Positions 6,694 to 12,559 of a stretch of 23,616 bases of DNA are shown in pieces. This DNA is from a virus. Position 1 is the first letter of the stretch; each line of letters starts with the position of its first letter. Below the pieces are notes generated by a model that saw nothing but the letters and a program-made list of their open reading frames with translations, did no database searches and was not told the DNA's origin. The stretch covers positions 1 through 23,616 of IMG/VR virus record IMGVR_UViG_3300050821_010683; one strand, written 5' to 3'. The position numbers were made by a program, and so were the translations under genes.

Positions 6694-7265
6694 TGGCCGC
6701 GAAGAAGCGACGGCGTAAGAAGCCCGGCCTGTTGTGGCGGGTCCTGTTCGGACATAACGGCCCGACCCGCGGCGAGCTGAAGAAGCTGCTGGGCCTAACG
6801 TTCAGCAAAACCTTCACGCTGAACGTCCGCGACCCGGCAACCGGGCGCGTCCAGAAGAAGCGGATGCGCATCGGCGACGATAACCGGATCCAAGAGGTGA
6901 AGCCGCCGGCGAAGAAGAAGTCCTCGGCGGCGAAGCGGGCGGCAGCGAAGAAGACGACCGCGCGGCGGGCTACTTCAAAGGCGTCGAAGCCGTCGCGCAC
7001 CTCGAAGTCCGGCACCACTCAGCGCAGGCAAACGCAACCGGGCGCCGCTCCGGCGCACCGCCGTGCGAAGTCGGTGCCGCTGGCTGAGCGGGTGCGCCGC
7101 AACCCCGACGGCACGCTCAACGGCTCCCACCGCGATCCGGCCACGCAGGAACGCCAGCGGTACGCCCAGGCCCAGCGGGAGTACGCACAGGCGATGAAGA
7201 ACGCGGCAGCGGCTTCGAAGCGAGCCGAGGAGTTGCTCGGATGGAAACCGCCTGGGGCCCGATGA
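6693..7265 (+). CDS. Very basic, histone-like Lys/Ala/Arg-rich protein
   Basis: A 190-residue protein. ATG 6693 overlaps the preceding TGA; a TTG three bases earlier is the other option. It opens with KKRRRKK, has a short folded-looking segment (residues about 25-65) that includes LKKLLGLTFSKTF, then a long tail of AAKK/KKTTARR/SKPSRTSKS repeats resembling histone H1 or the tails of actinobacterial HU-like proteins. It ends in a predicted helix (QAQREYAQAMKNAAAASKRAEELLG). The charge predicts nucleic-acid binding. Being the last gene of the translocase operon, it may coat or present the transferred DNA. No known family is certain. Confidence 0.7.
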   Translation: MAAKKRRRKKPGLLWRVLFGHNGPTRGELKKLLGLTFSKTFTLNVRDPATGRVQKKRMRIGDDNRIQEVKPPAKKKSSAAKRAAAKKTTARRATSKASKPSRTSKSGTTQRRQTQPGAAPAHRRAKSVPLAERVRRNPDGTLNGSHRDPATQERQRYAQAQREYAQAMKNAAAASKRAEELLGWKPPGAR

Positions 7266-7439
7266 AGGCAACAGGAAACCCCTGCAAACTATGGCGATCT
7301 AGGACGTATTACAGCATACTGATTCTCAGAGCACGAAGAAGGGCCGGCCGTCTTGGCGGACGACCGGCCCGGAGAGTGGAAGCCCTGCCAGGCCCGCACT
7401 CTCGATCCCCAACGGACTACACCCGTAGGAGACACCACC
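7266..7439 (+). promoter_or_regulatory. Intergenic leader with less G+C-rich patch and a 12-bp hairpin
   Basis: This 174-base gap separates the translocase operon from the RapZ-like gene. Bases about 7270-7335 are visibly richer in A+T than the surroundings and include a small GTAT/ATAC inverted repeat (about 7306-7319), a plausible place for a promoter, although I cannot find a convincing -35/-10 pair. It is followed by an imperfect 12-bp stem, 7341-7352 with 7359-7370 (11 of 12 pairs, 6-base loop) and no T-run. The Shine-Dalgarno for the next gene is TAGGAG at about 7426-7431. Confidence 0.35.
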
Positions 7440-7898
7440 ATGATGTCGAACCCTGACTCGCGCGTCGATACCGGCGAGGTCCGCACCGTCATCACCACCG
7501 CAGGCGAACTGCACGACCCGCTGCCGGAATGCACCGCGCCCGTCACTTTCGTGGATTTGCGCACCGCGCTGCGGAACCCCGCCGACGATCCCACGATGAT
7601 CGACATGACCGGGCTGGACGCGAAAGTCCGCGATCATGTCCTGAACACCCCCGGTGCGCAGCAGATCATCGAAGATGTTGTTGGCCGCCTCCTCGCCGCC
7701 TACGCCTGGACCGGCGCCACCGGACGCCGCCAAGACGTACTGATCATCTGTATGGGCGGACGCCACCGGTCAGTCGCCATCGCCGAAGCCATCGCCGCCC
7801 GGCTGCGCTCCCTTGGCCACGGCGTCGAAGTCGAGCACCGCGACATTGACAAGCCTGTAAAACCCAAGAAGCAGGCACTGCCGTCTGTCGTTGCCTGA
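7440..7898 (+). CDS. Free-standing RapZ C-terminal-domain-like protein
   Basis: A 152-residue protein. ATG 7440 is chosen for its Shine-Dalgarno TAGGAG eight bases upstream; a longer form would start at a TTG inside the hairpin. The core CMGGRHRSVAIAEAIAARL (from C104) followed by VEVEHRDI matches the signature of the RapZ C-terminal domain, which in full-length RapZ reads C-T-G-G-x-H-R-S and later H-R. The N-terminal P-loop kinase-like domain of RapZ is absent. In enterobacteria this domain binds small RNAs and signals cell-envelope precursor status; in actinobacteria RapZ lies next to WhiA. VTFVDLRTALRNP at about residues 34-46 also matches the family's opening strand and Asp-Leu-Arg. What the solo version does in mobile elements is not known to me. 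Confidence 0.75.
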   Translation: MMSNPDSRVDTGEVRTVITTAGELHDPLPECTAPVTFVDLRTALRNPADDPTMIDMTGLDAKVRDHVLNTPGAQQIIEDVVGRLLAAYAWTGATGRRQDVLIICMGGRHRSVAIAEAIAARLRSLGHGVEVEHRDIDKPVKPKKQALPSVVA

Positions 7899-7909
7899 CC
7901 GGTGGGTAT

Positions 7910-7934
7910 CAGCGGCGAACGTGTATCGCCGCTG
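7910..7934 (+). promoter_or_regulatory. Hairpin in the 5' leader of the 8017 gene
   Basis: A perfect 8-bp inverted repeat CAGCGGCG/CGCCGCTG (7910-7917 with 7927-7934, 9-base loop) starts 12 bases after the RapZ-like stop. No T-run follows. It could be a weak terminator or a leader structure; the 118-base gap holds no other clear signal. Confidence 0.35.
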
Positions 7935-8016
7935 GCGCCGACCGGTCGGACCAGCCGGTCAAACCCGCGGGTTCCACCAAACGCCCGCGTCCATCCGTTA
8001 CAGAGGAGGAAGCAAG

Positions 8017-8202
8017 ATGCCAGACGAAAACGGCTTCATGACGAAGCAGGAAAAGAAGGAACGGCTGCAGCGCCTGACTGCCGAGGCCGAGGCTTGCGGC
8101 AATGCTGCTGTCTTCGCATCCGGTGGAGATACCGGAGTGAGTTCGGAAATCCGCAGGTCGGCGCAGGACCGCTACTGGAGAAATATCGCGCCTACTCGGT
8201 AG
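8017..8202 (+). CDS. Small hypothetical protein
   Basis: A 61-residue protein with one of the best Shine-Dalgarno sequences in the window (AGAGGAGG, 8002-8009) seven bases before ATG 8017. The first half is a Lys/Glu-rich helix (MTKQEKKERLQRLTAEAEA) and the remainder is polar. The open frame continues upstream to 7891, but that extension crosses the leader hairpin and is rejected. It is the last gene before the intrinsic terminator. No function is recognised. Confidence 0.65.
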   Translation: MPDENGFMTKQEKKERLQRLTAEAEACGNAAVFASGGDTGVSSEIRRSAQDRYWRNIAPTR

Positions 8203-8220
8203 ATGCTCCGGGGGCAGTCG

Positions 8221-8254
8221 AGGCCCGGACCGTGTTACGGTCCGGGCCTTTACT
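8221..8254 (+). terminator. Intrinsic terminator closing the plasmid-like half
   Basis: A perfect 12-bp stem (AGGCCCGGACCG, 8221-8232, with its complement at 8238-8249) and a 5-base loop TGTTA, followed by TTTACTCTT. It begins 18 bases after the previous stop. This is the clearest transcriptional boundary in the window and falls between the transfer-type genes and the phage-type genes. Confidence 0.85.
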
Positions 8255-8373
8255 CTTGCGCGCGTATCATCTGATCAATCTGCCGACCAGCGAAAGACCG
8301 CCATCCAGCACTGGTCGCCACACGGCACACCCACGCCGCACCCCTAGCGTAGATCACGCCAAGAGGAGCCGCG
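8255..8373 (+). promoter_or_regulatory. Leader of the second gene block
   Basis: After the terminator there are about 120 bases before GTG 8374, so a promoter is expected here. A TAGCGT at 8345-8350 resembles a Streptomyces -10 hexamer, but no good -35 lies 16-19 bases upstream. CTGATCAAT near 8270-8280 is the only less G+C-rich patch. The Shine-Dalgarno AGAGGAG is at about 8362-8368. Confidence 0.3.
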
Positions 8374-9099
8374 GTGAACAATGCCCCCATCCCGACCGCA
8401 TGCCCCGGACCATGCTCCGCAGCGTGGCGCCGTGCCGAAGCCGAACGCCTCGCCAACGGCACACCCCACCAACTCACGCCCCGCGCCGGCAACCCCGTAT
8501 GGTGCGAACCTTGCGCCCGGCACCTGCGTTCCGAGCTCGCCGACTTCCCCGAACTTGCCGCACGGCTCCTGCTCGAAGTTGAGAACGCCACCACCGCCAG
8601 CACCGAACACGTATCAGGCTCGCGCGAACGGCCCATCCACGGGCGTGAAAAGTACGTGTTTTGCATCGACGACATCGTCGCGGTCCTCACCTACTGGGCA
8701 GAAGCGATCCGTGAAGACCGCGACCTGGCCCCGCCGCCGGCCAGGCGTCCCCGCGGTGCCGCCATCACCGCCGACACCCGGCTGCTGCTCATTCACTTCG
8801 ACTGGATGATGGCCGAACACCCGGAACCGGCGCAGTCCACAGAGTTCGGGAACGACGTCTTCCGACTTCACCGCCACGCCGCCCGCCTTACTCGCACCGA
8901 CGACGTCCGCGCCAAGCGCTGCGACGGCATTCCGTGCAGGCAATGCGATTTGGTGACGCTCGAACGCGAACTCGACTGGCAGGGCCGCGCCACCGGCTAC
9001 GTTCTGTGCCGCAGTTGCGGCACGCTCCTGAAGGAAGACGAGTACGAACGCTGGGTCAAGCTCGCCGCGCAGCCGTTCAAGAAGCGGGCTGCGGCGTGA
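8374..9099 (+). CDS. Zinc-ribbon protein of actinophage type, function unknown
   Basis: A 241-residue protein starting at GTG 8374 behind AGAGGAG. Two metal-binding regions frame a helical middle. The first is at the N-terminus (C10, C14, C44 and C47: ACPGPC and WCEPC). The second is a classic zinc ribbon near the C-terminus (C188-x2-C191 and C212-x2-C215: CRQC and CRSC). I recognise this layout, with a CPGPC-type start, from proteins encoded just before a small HTH gene in Streptomyces phages and prophages, but no function is established there to my knowledge. It overlaps the next gene by four bases, so the two are probably co-translated. A DNA- or RNA-binding role is possible. Confidence 0.75.
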   Translation: MNNAPIPTACPGPCSAAWRRAEAERLANGTPHQLTPRAGNPVWCEPCARHLRSELADFPELAARLLLEVENATTASTEHVSGSRERPIHGREKYVFCIDDIVAVLTYWAEAIREDRDLAPPPARRPRGAAITADTRLLLIHFDWMMAEHPEPAQSTEFGNDVFRLHRHAARLTRTDDVRAKRCDGIPCRQCDLVTLERELDWQGRATGYVLCRSCGTLLKEDEYERWVKLAAQPFKKRAAA

Positions 9100-9344
9100 A
9101 CATCGACCCTGCGGACCCGCTGTGCCGACCCATCAGCATCGCCGACGCCATGGCCCGCACCGGCCGGTCGCGCCGCACCATTGACCGGTGGATCCACGAT
9201 GGGCAACTGCGTGTTGTCCGGCTCGAAAACCCGCCCGAGGACGTACTGATCGAGCGGGAAGTGGTGACGCTGGAGAAAGCGCGCCGGGATGGCCGCCGCC
9301 GCGGCCGGCCGCCGAAAGACTCGCCCGAGATTGCATCGAGTTGA
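9096..9344 (+). CDS. Small HTH DNA-binding protein with C-terminal AT-hook
   Basis: An 82-residue protein from GTG 9096, overlapping the preceding stop (GTGA). Residues about 13-38 (SIADAMARTGRSRRTIDRWIHDG) form a helix-turn-helix of the excisionase/MerR-like group. A wing (LRVVRLENP) and a basic C-terminus follow, in which RRRGRPPKD contains the AT-hook core R-G-R-P (69-72). A small HTH of this kind may act as a recombination directionality factor or a transcriptional regulator. No integrase is visible nearby, so regulation is the simpler guess. The palindrome at its own stop codon is a candidate operator. Confidence 0.8.
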   Translation: MNIDPADPLCRPISIADAMARTGRSRRTIDRWIHDGQLRVVRLENPPEDVLIEREVVTLEKARRDGRRRGRPPKDSPEIASS

Positions 9345-9354
9345 CGCAGGTCAA
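9341..9354 (+). promoter_or_regulatory. Palindrome TTGAC-N4-GTCAA, candidate operator/-35 region
   Basis: A perfect 5-bp inverted repeat with a 4-base spacer overlaps the stop codon of the HTH gene. TTGACG at 9341-9346 could also be a -35 hexamer, but no good -10 lies at the usual distance; TATCTT at 9375-9380 is too far. The local AT-rich stretch CAAAACTTT follows. Location and symmetry suggest a binding site controlling the genes after 9457, possibly for the HTH protein itself. Confidence 0.4.
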
Positions 9355-9409
9355 AACTTTGGCGATCCTGTTCCTATCTTCGGTGCGGAGTGCCGGGGAG
9401 AGGATCCTC

Positions 9410-9436
9410 AAGCCCACCAGCATCCGGTGGGCTTTC
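9410..9436 (+). terminator. Intrinsic terminator or attenuator upstream of the 9457 gene
   Basis: A perfect 9-bp stem AAGCCCACC/GGTGGGCTT (9410-9418 with 9426-9434) with a 7-base loop and a following TTC. It sits after the HTH gene and its palindrome and 20 bases before the next start. It can end the 8374-9344 transcript or act as an attenuator in the leader of the following genes. Confidence 0.7.
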
Positions 9437-9456
9437 GTGCTTCCCAGGGAGGTGCG

Positions 9457-9887
9457 ATGCAGCACCATACCGTGCAGCAGATCGATCGTGGACCCCGCAC
9501 CGGGAAGTGGATCTACACCGGCGGCAACCGCCGCATCGGACGCCACGCCGAATGCTGCTCCGAGGCATGGCTGGAGATGCTCCAGACCCCTATTGAGCAG
9601 CGCGACGACAGCCCCGCATGGGACCGCATCGGGCACGACACCGAAGCCGAGGCCTACGCCCACATGCGCAGCCGGCTGCTGGAGAAGCTGCGCCTGGACA
9701 CTTCGTTCGGCGACTGGTCCGGCTGCCGTGCGCCGCTGAAGAACGGCAGCCTCTGCGACACCCCACCAAATTCGGCGCCAACATCCCGCCTTGCCATTTC
9801 CTTCACCCGCTGTGCGACGAGCACCGCACCCGAGAGGTGGTCGAGACGATGTGGGACGGCCCCGGCGACTGGTCAGGATCGTGGTGA
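9457..9887 (+). pseudogene. Cys/His-rich small protein gene with an apparent frameshift at 9761-9764
   Basis: The ATG at 9457 has a strong Shine-Dalgarno (AGGGAGG). The frame reads sensibly for about 102 residues to KNGSLCDTP. It then continues open, but with Ser/Arg/Thr-rich shadow-like composition, through to 10056. The -1 frame from the CCCC run at 9761-9764 instead gives a natural continuation, TKFGANIPPCHFLHPLCDEH, with metal-ligand-type Cys/His spacing, and stops at 9885-9887 four bases before the next start. The simplest reading is a gene of about 143 codons that has lost one C in a homopolymer, through mutation or sequencing error. A real fusion to the downstream membrane protein, or programmed slippage, is less likely because no canonical slippery heptamer is present. 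Confidence 0.6.
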
Positions 9888-9891
9888 GCTG

Positions 9892-10056
9892 ATGTTCGGG
9901 ATCCTTGCCGCCGTCGCCTTCATTCTCGGCGCCATTCTGCATGTCGCCCGCACCGTGACCCCGATCTGGCTGGACTCGTGGACGCTACTGTTCGCCGGTC
10001 TGGCGTTCGGCGCGCTGCACCTGCTCGGCGTTGGGACGGCATGGCTCCGGCGCTGA
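9892..10056 (+). CDS. Small two-helix membrane protein (54 aa)
   Basis: ATG 9892 starts four bases after the corrected end of the preceding gene, with GGTGAGCTG as a weak ribosome-binding site. It contains two hydrophobic helices (FGILAAVAFILGAILHVA and LLFAGLAFGALHLLGVGTAW) with a short loop carrying W and D, and a Arg-Arg end. Holins also have this size and topology, but so do many uncharacterised phage membrane proteins. No adjacent endolysin supports a holin call; the nearest hydrolase-type gene is at 11756. As it lies in the same frame as 9457, it appears fused to that ORF when the frameshift is ignored. Confidence 0.6.
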   Translation: MFGILAAVAFILGAILHVARTVTPIWLDSWTLLFAGLAFGALHLLGVGTAWLRR

Positions 10057-10259
10057 CGTTCGAGCATGTCCACGCACTCGACGCACCCTTCGCGGACTTT
10101 GATGACTGGGCCGACGCGCTCACCCCCGGGCTCTGTACGGCCTGCACCGCCGATGCTTGGGCCGGCGAGACCGGTTGGTGGCACGCCGACGGGCGGCGGT
10201 TGTGCCCGGACCGCGAGATGCGCACTCCCGGGTTCTCGCCCGACATCCCGAACGACTGA
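10041..10259 (+). CDS. Small Cys-containing hypothetical protein
   Basis: A 72-residue protein. ATG 10041 overlaps the end of the previous gene by 16 bases. Upstream in-frame extension gives Arg-rich shadow sequence, so it was rejected. It has an acidic N-terminal half (DAPFADFDDWADALTPG) followed by CTAC, then WWHADGRRLCP, which together could form a three-Cys/one-His zinc site. The terminal region is polar. No family name is known to me. Confidence 0.6.
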   Translation: MAPALTFEHVHALDAPFADFDDWADALTPGLCTACTADAWAGETGWWHADGRRLCPDREMRTPGFSPDIPND

Positions 10260-10330
10260 ACCGGCGCGTGATGCGCCCCTTGAACGTCCGCCCCACACGC
10301 AGGGCGGCTCTCCGCGATGGAGATGGCGAG

Positions 10331-10636
10331 ATGCCGAAGGAAAGAATCCACAAGCGCGGCGAAGGCTGGGCCGACCTGCTCGTGATCTGGGACAAGCACC
10401 CTGATCCTATCGAGAAGCCCTTTGATCAGAACGTGCGGCTGTTCATTGCTGCAGCGAACGAGAACCCGGGACCGTCGGGAGCTTTCTACTTCCACCCCGA
10501 CAACCCCGCCGAGATGGGGCTCGACGAAGGCAACGCCGTCGGTCCGGTCGATATCGAACTGGACCGGGCGCAGGTGAACTACCTCATTCAGGTCCTACGC
10601 CGCGCGCGCGATCAGGTCTACGGCCGGGACGAATAG
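10331..10636 (+). CDS. Hypothetical soluble protein
   Basis: A 101-residue protein. ATG 10331 is preferred because GGAGATGG lies a few bases upstream and the protein-like composition begins here; an ATG at 10271 would add about 20 basic residues. It has an alternating alpha/beta pattern: ADLLVIWDKH, NVRLFIAAAN, SGAFYFHPD, VDIELDRAQVNYLIQVLRRARDQV. No Cys, signal or membrane helix. Unrecognised. Confidence 0.6.
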   Translation: MPKERIHKRGEGWADLLVIWDKHPDPIEKPFDQNVRLFIAAANENPGPSGAFYFHPDNPAEMGLDEGNAVGPVDIELDRAQVNYLIQVLRRARDQVYGRDE

Positions 10637-10646
10637 CCCACGCCGT

Positions 10647-10700
10647 TCGCCGCCGCACCACTTCCAATCTGACGCCCACGTCGCCAAGGCGCGGCGGCGA
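10647..10700 (+). promoter_or_regulatory. Long-range 10-bp inverted repeat in the leader of the 10718 gene
   Basis: TCGCCGCCGC at 10647-10656 is perfectly complementary to 10691-10700 across 34 bases. It fills most of the 81-base gap. No T-run follows, and the Shine-Dalgarno-like CTGGAGTA lies just after it. This may be a leader RNA structure; a chance GCC-repeat pairing cannot be excluded in this composition. Confidence 0.3.
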
Positions 10701-10717
10701 TACCTACTGGAGTACCC

Positions 10718-10990
10718 ATGCCCGCCATGAAGGCCGCCCTCGACGAGATCAAGAAGATCGCCAACGAACTCGAAGCCGAAGGCCACAAGCTCGGCGCGAC
10801 GCTGAAGGCGTGGGTGGAGAAGCTCACCGGCGAAGCCCCGGTCGTCGAAGCCGAGGTGAAGACCGACGCCGAACAGGTCGCCAAGGACGCCGCCGAGGCC
10901 GAGGCGCCGGTCGCCGCTGAGGTGATGCAGGACGTGGCGGCGGTCGCCGATCATGCCGTGACCGGCGTGACGGAGAAGCCTGCGTCGTGA
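10718..10990 (+). CDS. Acidic Ala/Glu-rich helical protein
   Basis: A 90-residue protein, almost entirely helix-forming, with Lys/Glu heptad-like stretches (LDEIKKIANELEAEGHKLGATLKAW) then EVKTDAEQVAKDAAEAEAP. ATG 10718 follows TGGAG; ATG 10727 is an alternative. It resembles small coiled-coil proteins common in phages, without identifiable function. Its stop overlaps the next GTG start (GTGA). Confidence 0.6.
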   Translation: MPAMKAALDEIKKIANELEAEGHKLGATLKAWVEKLTGEAPVVEAEVKTDAEQVAKDAAEAEAPVAAEVMQDVAAVADHAVTGVTEKPAS

Positions 10991-11325
10991 CCGAGCAGAC
11001 CCCCAGCGTCGGACGCATCGTCCACTACGCCTCGTTTGGCTCTGCGGGCGGCGAGTACACCAAGCAGTGCCGCGCCGCCATCGTGACTGAAGTCGGCGCG
11101 TGGGTCACCGTCGAGGCAACAAAGCCCGACAGCTACAGCACCAGTGAGGGTCGTCCGATCAGGACGCTGGAGCAATGGTTCTACGACGACGCGCTCGCGC
11201 TGACCGTTTGCAACCCGACCGGTCTGTTCTTCAACGGCGCCGGCCCGGTGGCGTGCAAGCACGACGAACCGTCCGACGGCCACGTTCCGGCAGGCGGCAC
11301 CTGGCACTGGCCGGAGCGGACGTGA
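10987..11325 (+). CDS. Conserved actinophage hypothetical protein
   Basis: A 112-residue beta-rich protein starting at GTG 10987, coupled to the gene before. It begins GRIVHYASFGSAGGEY, has CRAAIVTEV, and ends NPTGLFFN followed by GGTWHWPER. I recognise this opening and ending from a recurrent small protein of actinobacterial phages near structural genes. Its function is unknown to me. No signal or membrane segment. The stop overlaps the following GTG. Confidence 0.7.
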   Translation: MTEQTPSVGRIVHYASFGSAGGEYTKQCRAAIVTEVGAWVTVEATKPDSYSTSEGRPIRTLEQWFYDDALALTVCNPTGLFFNGAGPVACKHDEPSDGHVPAGGTWHWPERT

Positions 11326-11564
11326 CCGCCGAGCGTCCAAAGGTCCGCATTATTCACCCCGGCGGCCCCGCCACAATGGCGCAGGTCTGGATTGACGATC
11401 ACCAACTGACCTGCGTGACACGCGTCGAGATCGCGCCCCTCGATGTAGACAGCCGCGGACCCGTCATGGCGACGCTGACCGTCATCGATCCCGAGATCGC
11501 GCTGGAAGCCGAGCTTGCCGAGCTTTACGTTCGCGAACTCCCGACAGAGACGGCTGGGCCGTGA
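11322..11564 (+). CDS. Small beta-rich hypothetical protein
   Basis: An 80-residue protein from GTG 11322 (GTGA overlap). Upstream in-frame sequence is Arg-rich shadow and was excluded. It is mostly strands: KVRIIHPGG, AQVWIDDHQL, VTRVEIAPLD, PVMATLTVIDPEI. This pattern resembles small phage proteins that carry a single beta-barrel and are encoded beside the 10987-type gene. No function assigned. Confidence 0.65.
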   Translation: MTAERPKVRIIHPGGPATMAQVWIDDHQLTCVTRVEIAPLDVDSRGPVMATLTVIDPEIALEAELAELYVRELPTETAGP

Positions 11565-11746
11565 ACGACGATAAGGCCAGTGAAACCAGCAACGAGATCC
11601 AGGACCCGCTGTCGGCGCTGGCGATGGCCGCCACCGCGGCGCACGTCATGTTCCAGTCCTATGTCGAAGCTGGCTTCAACGAGCAGCAGGCGCTGTACCT
11701 CACCGCGCAGGTGCTGACCGCGAGCATGCGCGGACCGCAGAGCTGA
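11561..11746 (+). CDS. Small helical hypothetical protein
   Basis: A 61-residue protein from GTG 11561, coupled to the previous stop. After a polar start it forms two helices: PLSALAMAATAAHVMFQSY and FNEQQALYLTAQVLTASM. The second, with a conserved-looking GFxxxQAL turn, resembles short phage helical proteins of unknown function. It ends ten bases before the next gene, and GAGGAG just after its stop serves as the Shine-Dalgarno there. Confidence 0.6.
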   Translation: MNDDKASETSNEIQDPLSALAMAATAAHVMFQSYVEAGFNEQQALYLTAQVLTASMRGPQS

Positions 11747-11755
11747 GGAGTCCCG

Positions 11756-12304
11756 GTGTCGCCGAACGAGACCGTGTTCGTCCGCGACGAAGCCGCCTCC
11801 TCGTGGCCGTCGGCCGGGCTGTACGGCGTCGTCAAGACGCACGGACTGATCCCGTGGATCATTCGCAGGGCTACTTCCGGGTGGGCCGATCATGCCTTCG
11901 TCATCCTTGAGGACGGCGCGATTGTCGAAGCCGAGCCCGGCGGTGTCCGGCTCGGGCACCTGTCCGAGTACTACGGGTGCAGGATCGCGGTCAACTCCGC
12001 CGAGGAGATGACCGTCGCCCAACGGACCACCGTCGCGGCAACCGCCAAGACGATGATCGGGAAGCCGTACAACGACCTGGCGATCGCCGACGACGGGCTG
12101 GAATGCCTCGGCTGGCACTGGCGGTGGCTGCTAAAGCGGGCGTCCGGTGACGGCGAAGTCGTGTGCTCCCAGATGGTTGCCTTGTGCGGCCAGGCCGCCG
12201 GTCTCAACTGGCGCGGCGGAGCGGCCAGCAATACCGAGACCACGCCAGCGATGCTGGCTCGACGCCCGGTCATGCAGCCCTGGACCTACCCAGCCAGCAT
12301 CTGA
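11756..12304 (+). CDS. Permuted NlpC/P60 (YiiX/papain-like) hydrolase-type protein
   Basis: A 182-residue protein starting at GTG 11756 behind TGAGGAG. The motif order is circularly permuted relative to ordinary NlpC/P60: WADHAFVI (H46) comes first, then the acidic AIVEAEP (E58/E60), then GKPYNDLAI, and finally the likely nucleophile VVCSQMVAL (C137). This matches the YiiX-like permuted papain-fold group. Such enzymes act on peptide, amide or lipid linkages. In a phage a peptidoglycan or virion-associated role is possible, but no cell-wall-binding domain or signal peptide is present. Placement just upstream of probable virion-surface genes is compatible with a tail- or head-associated hydrolase. 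Fold: fairly sure; substrate: unknown. Confidence 0.65.
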   Translation: MSPNETVFVRDEAASSWPSAGLYGVVKTHGLIPWIIRRATSGWADHAFVILEDGAIVEAEPGGVRLGHLSEYYGCRIAVNSAEEMTVAQRTTVAATAKTMIGKPYNDLAIADDGLECLGWHWRWLLKRASGDGEVVCSQMVALCGQAAGLNWRGGAASNTETTPAMLARRPVMQPWTYPASI

Positions 12305-12328
12305 ACCACCATCACGAAAGACACCACC

Positions 12329-12559
12329 ATGACCACCGAGATCGCGATGACCACCTGGGTAGTCACATACAACGACTACGCCTCATCCGTCGGCGGCGTA
12401 CCGGTCGCAGCGCGTGTTGAAGTCGACGCCGCCTACTACGCACCGGCAGACCACCTCATCGAGTTCAAGGACTCCGATCACCAGGTCGTCTTCGCGCTGC
12501 ACGCCGGGATCATCTCCACGATCCGCCGCGGTGACGTGAAGCTGAAGCCGAGCGAATGA
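12329..12559 (+). CDS. Small beta-rich hypothetical protein
   Basis: A 76-residue protein from ATG 12329, preceded by GAAAG. It has alternating strands (TWVVTYNDYA, ARVEVDAAYYA, HLIEFKDSDHQVVFALHA, IISTIRRGDVKL). The last part resembles a small phage beta-barrel whose final strand forms the V-F-x-L and I-x-x-I-R-R pattern. An internal ATG at 12347 is an alternative start. It overlaps the next gene by four bases (ATGA). Confidence 0.6.
   Translation: MTTEIAMTTWVVTYNDYASSVGGVPVAARVEVDAAYYAPADHLIEFKDSDHQVVFALHAGIISTIRRGDVKLKPSE

Noticed and set aside
7266-7340. Possible attachment site in the less G+C-rich patch
   Set aside because: No integrase gene, no direct repeat partner and no tRNA 3' end is visible in the window, so an att call is unsupported.
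7353-7439. 29-residue N-terminal extension of the RapZ-like protein
   Set aside because: The TTG start lies in the hairpin loop and has no ribosome-binding site, while TAGGAG is placed correctly for ATG 7440.
9761-9768. Programmed ribosomal frameshift site
   Set aside because: The run C-CCA-CCA does not allow proper A-site re-pairing in the -1 frame and no tail-chaperone context exists. A one-base loss fits better.
9892-10056. Holin
   Set aside because: Two membrane helices and small size are compatible, but there is no neighbouring endolysin and many phage membrane proteins share this shape.
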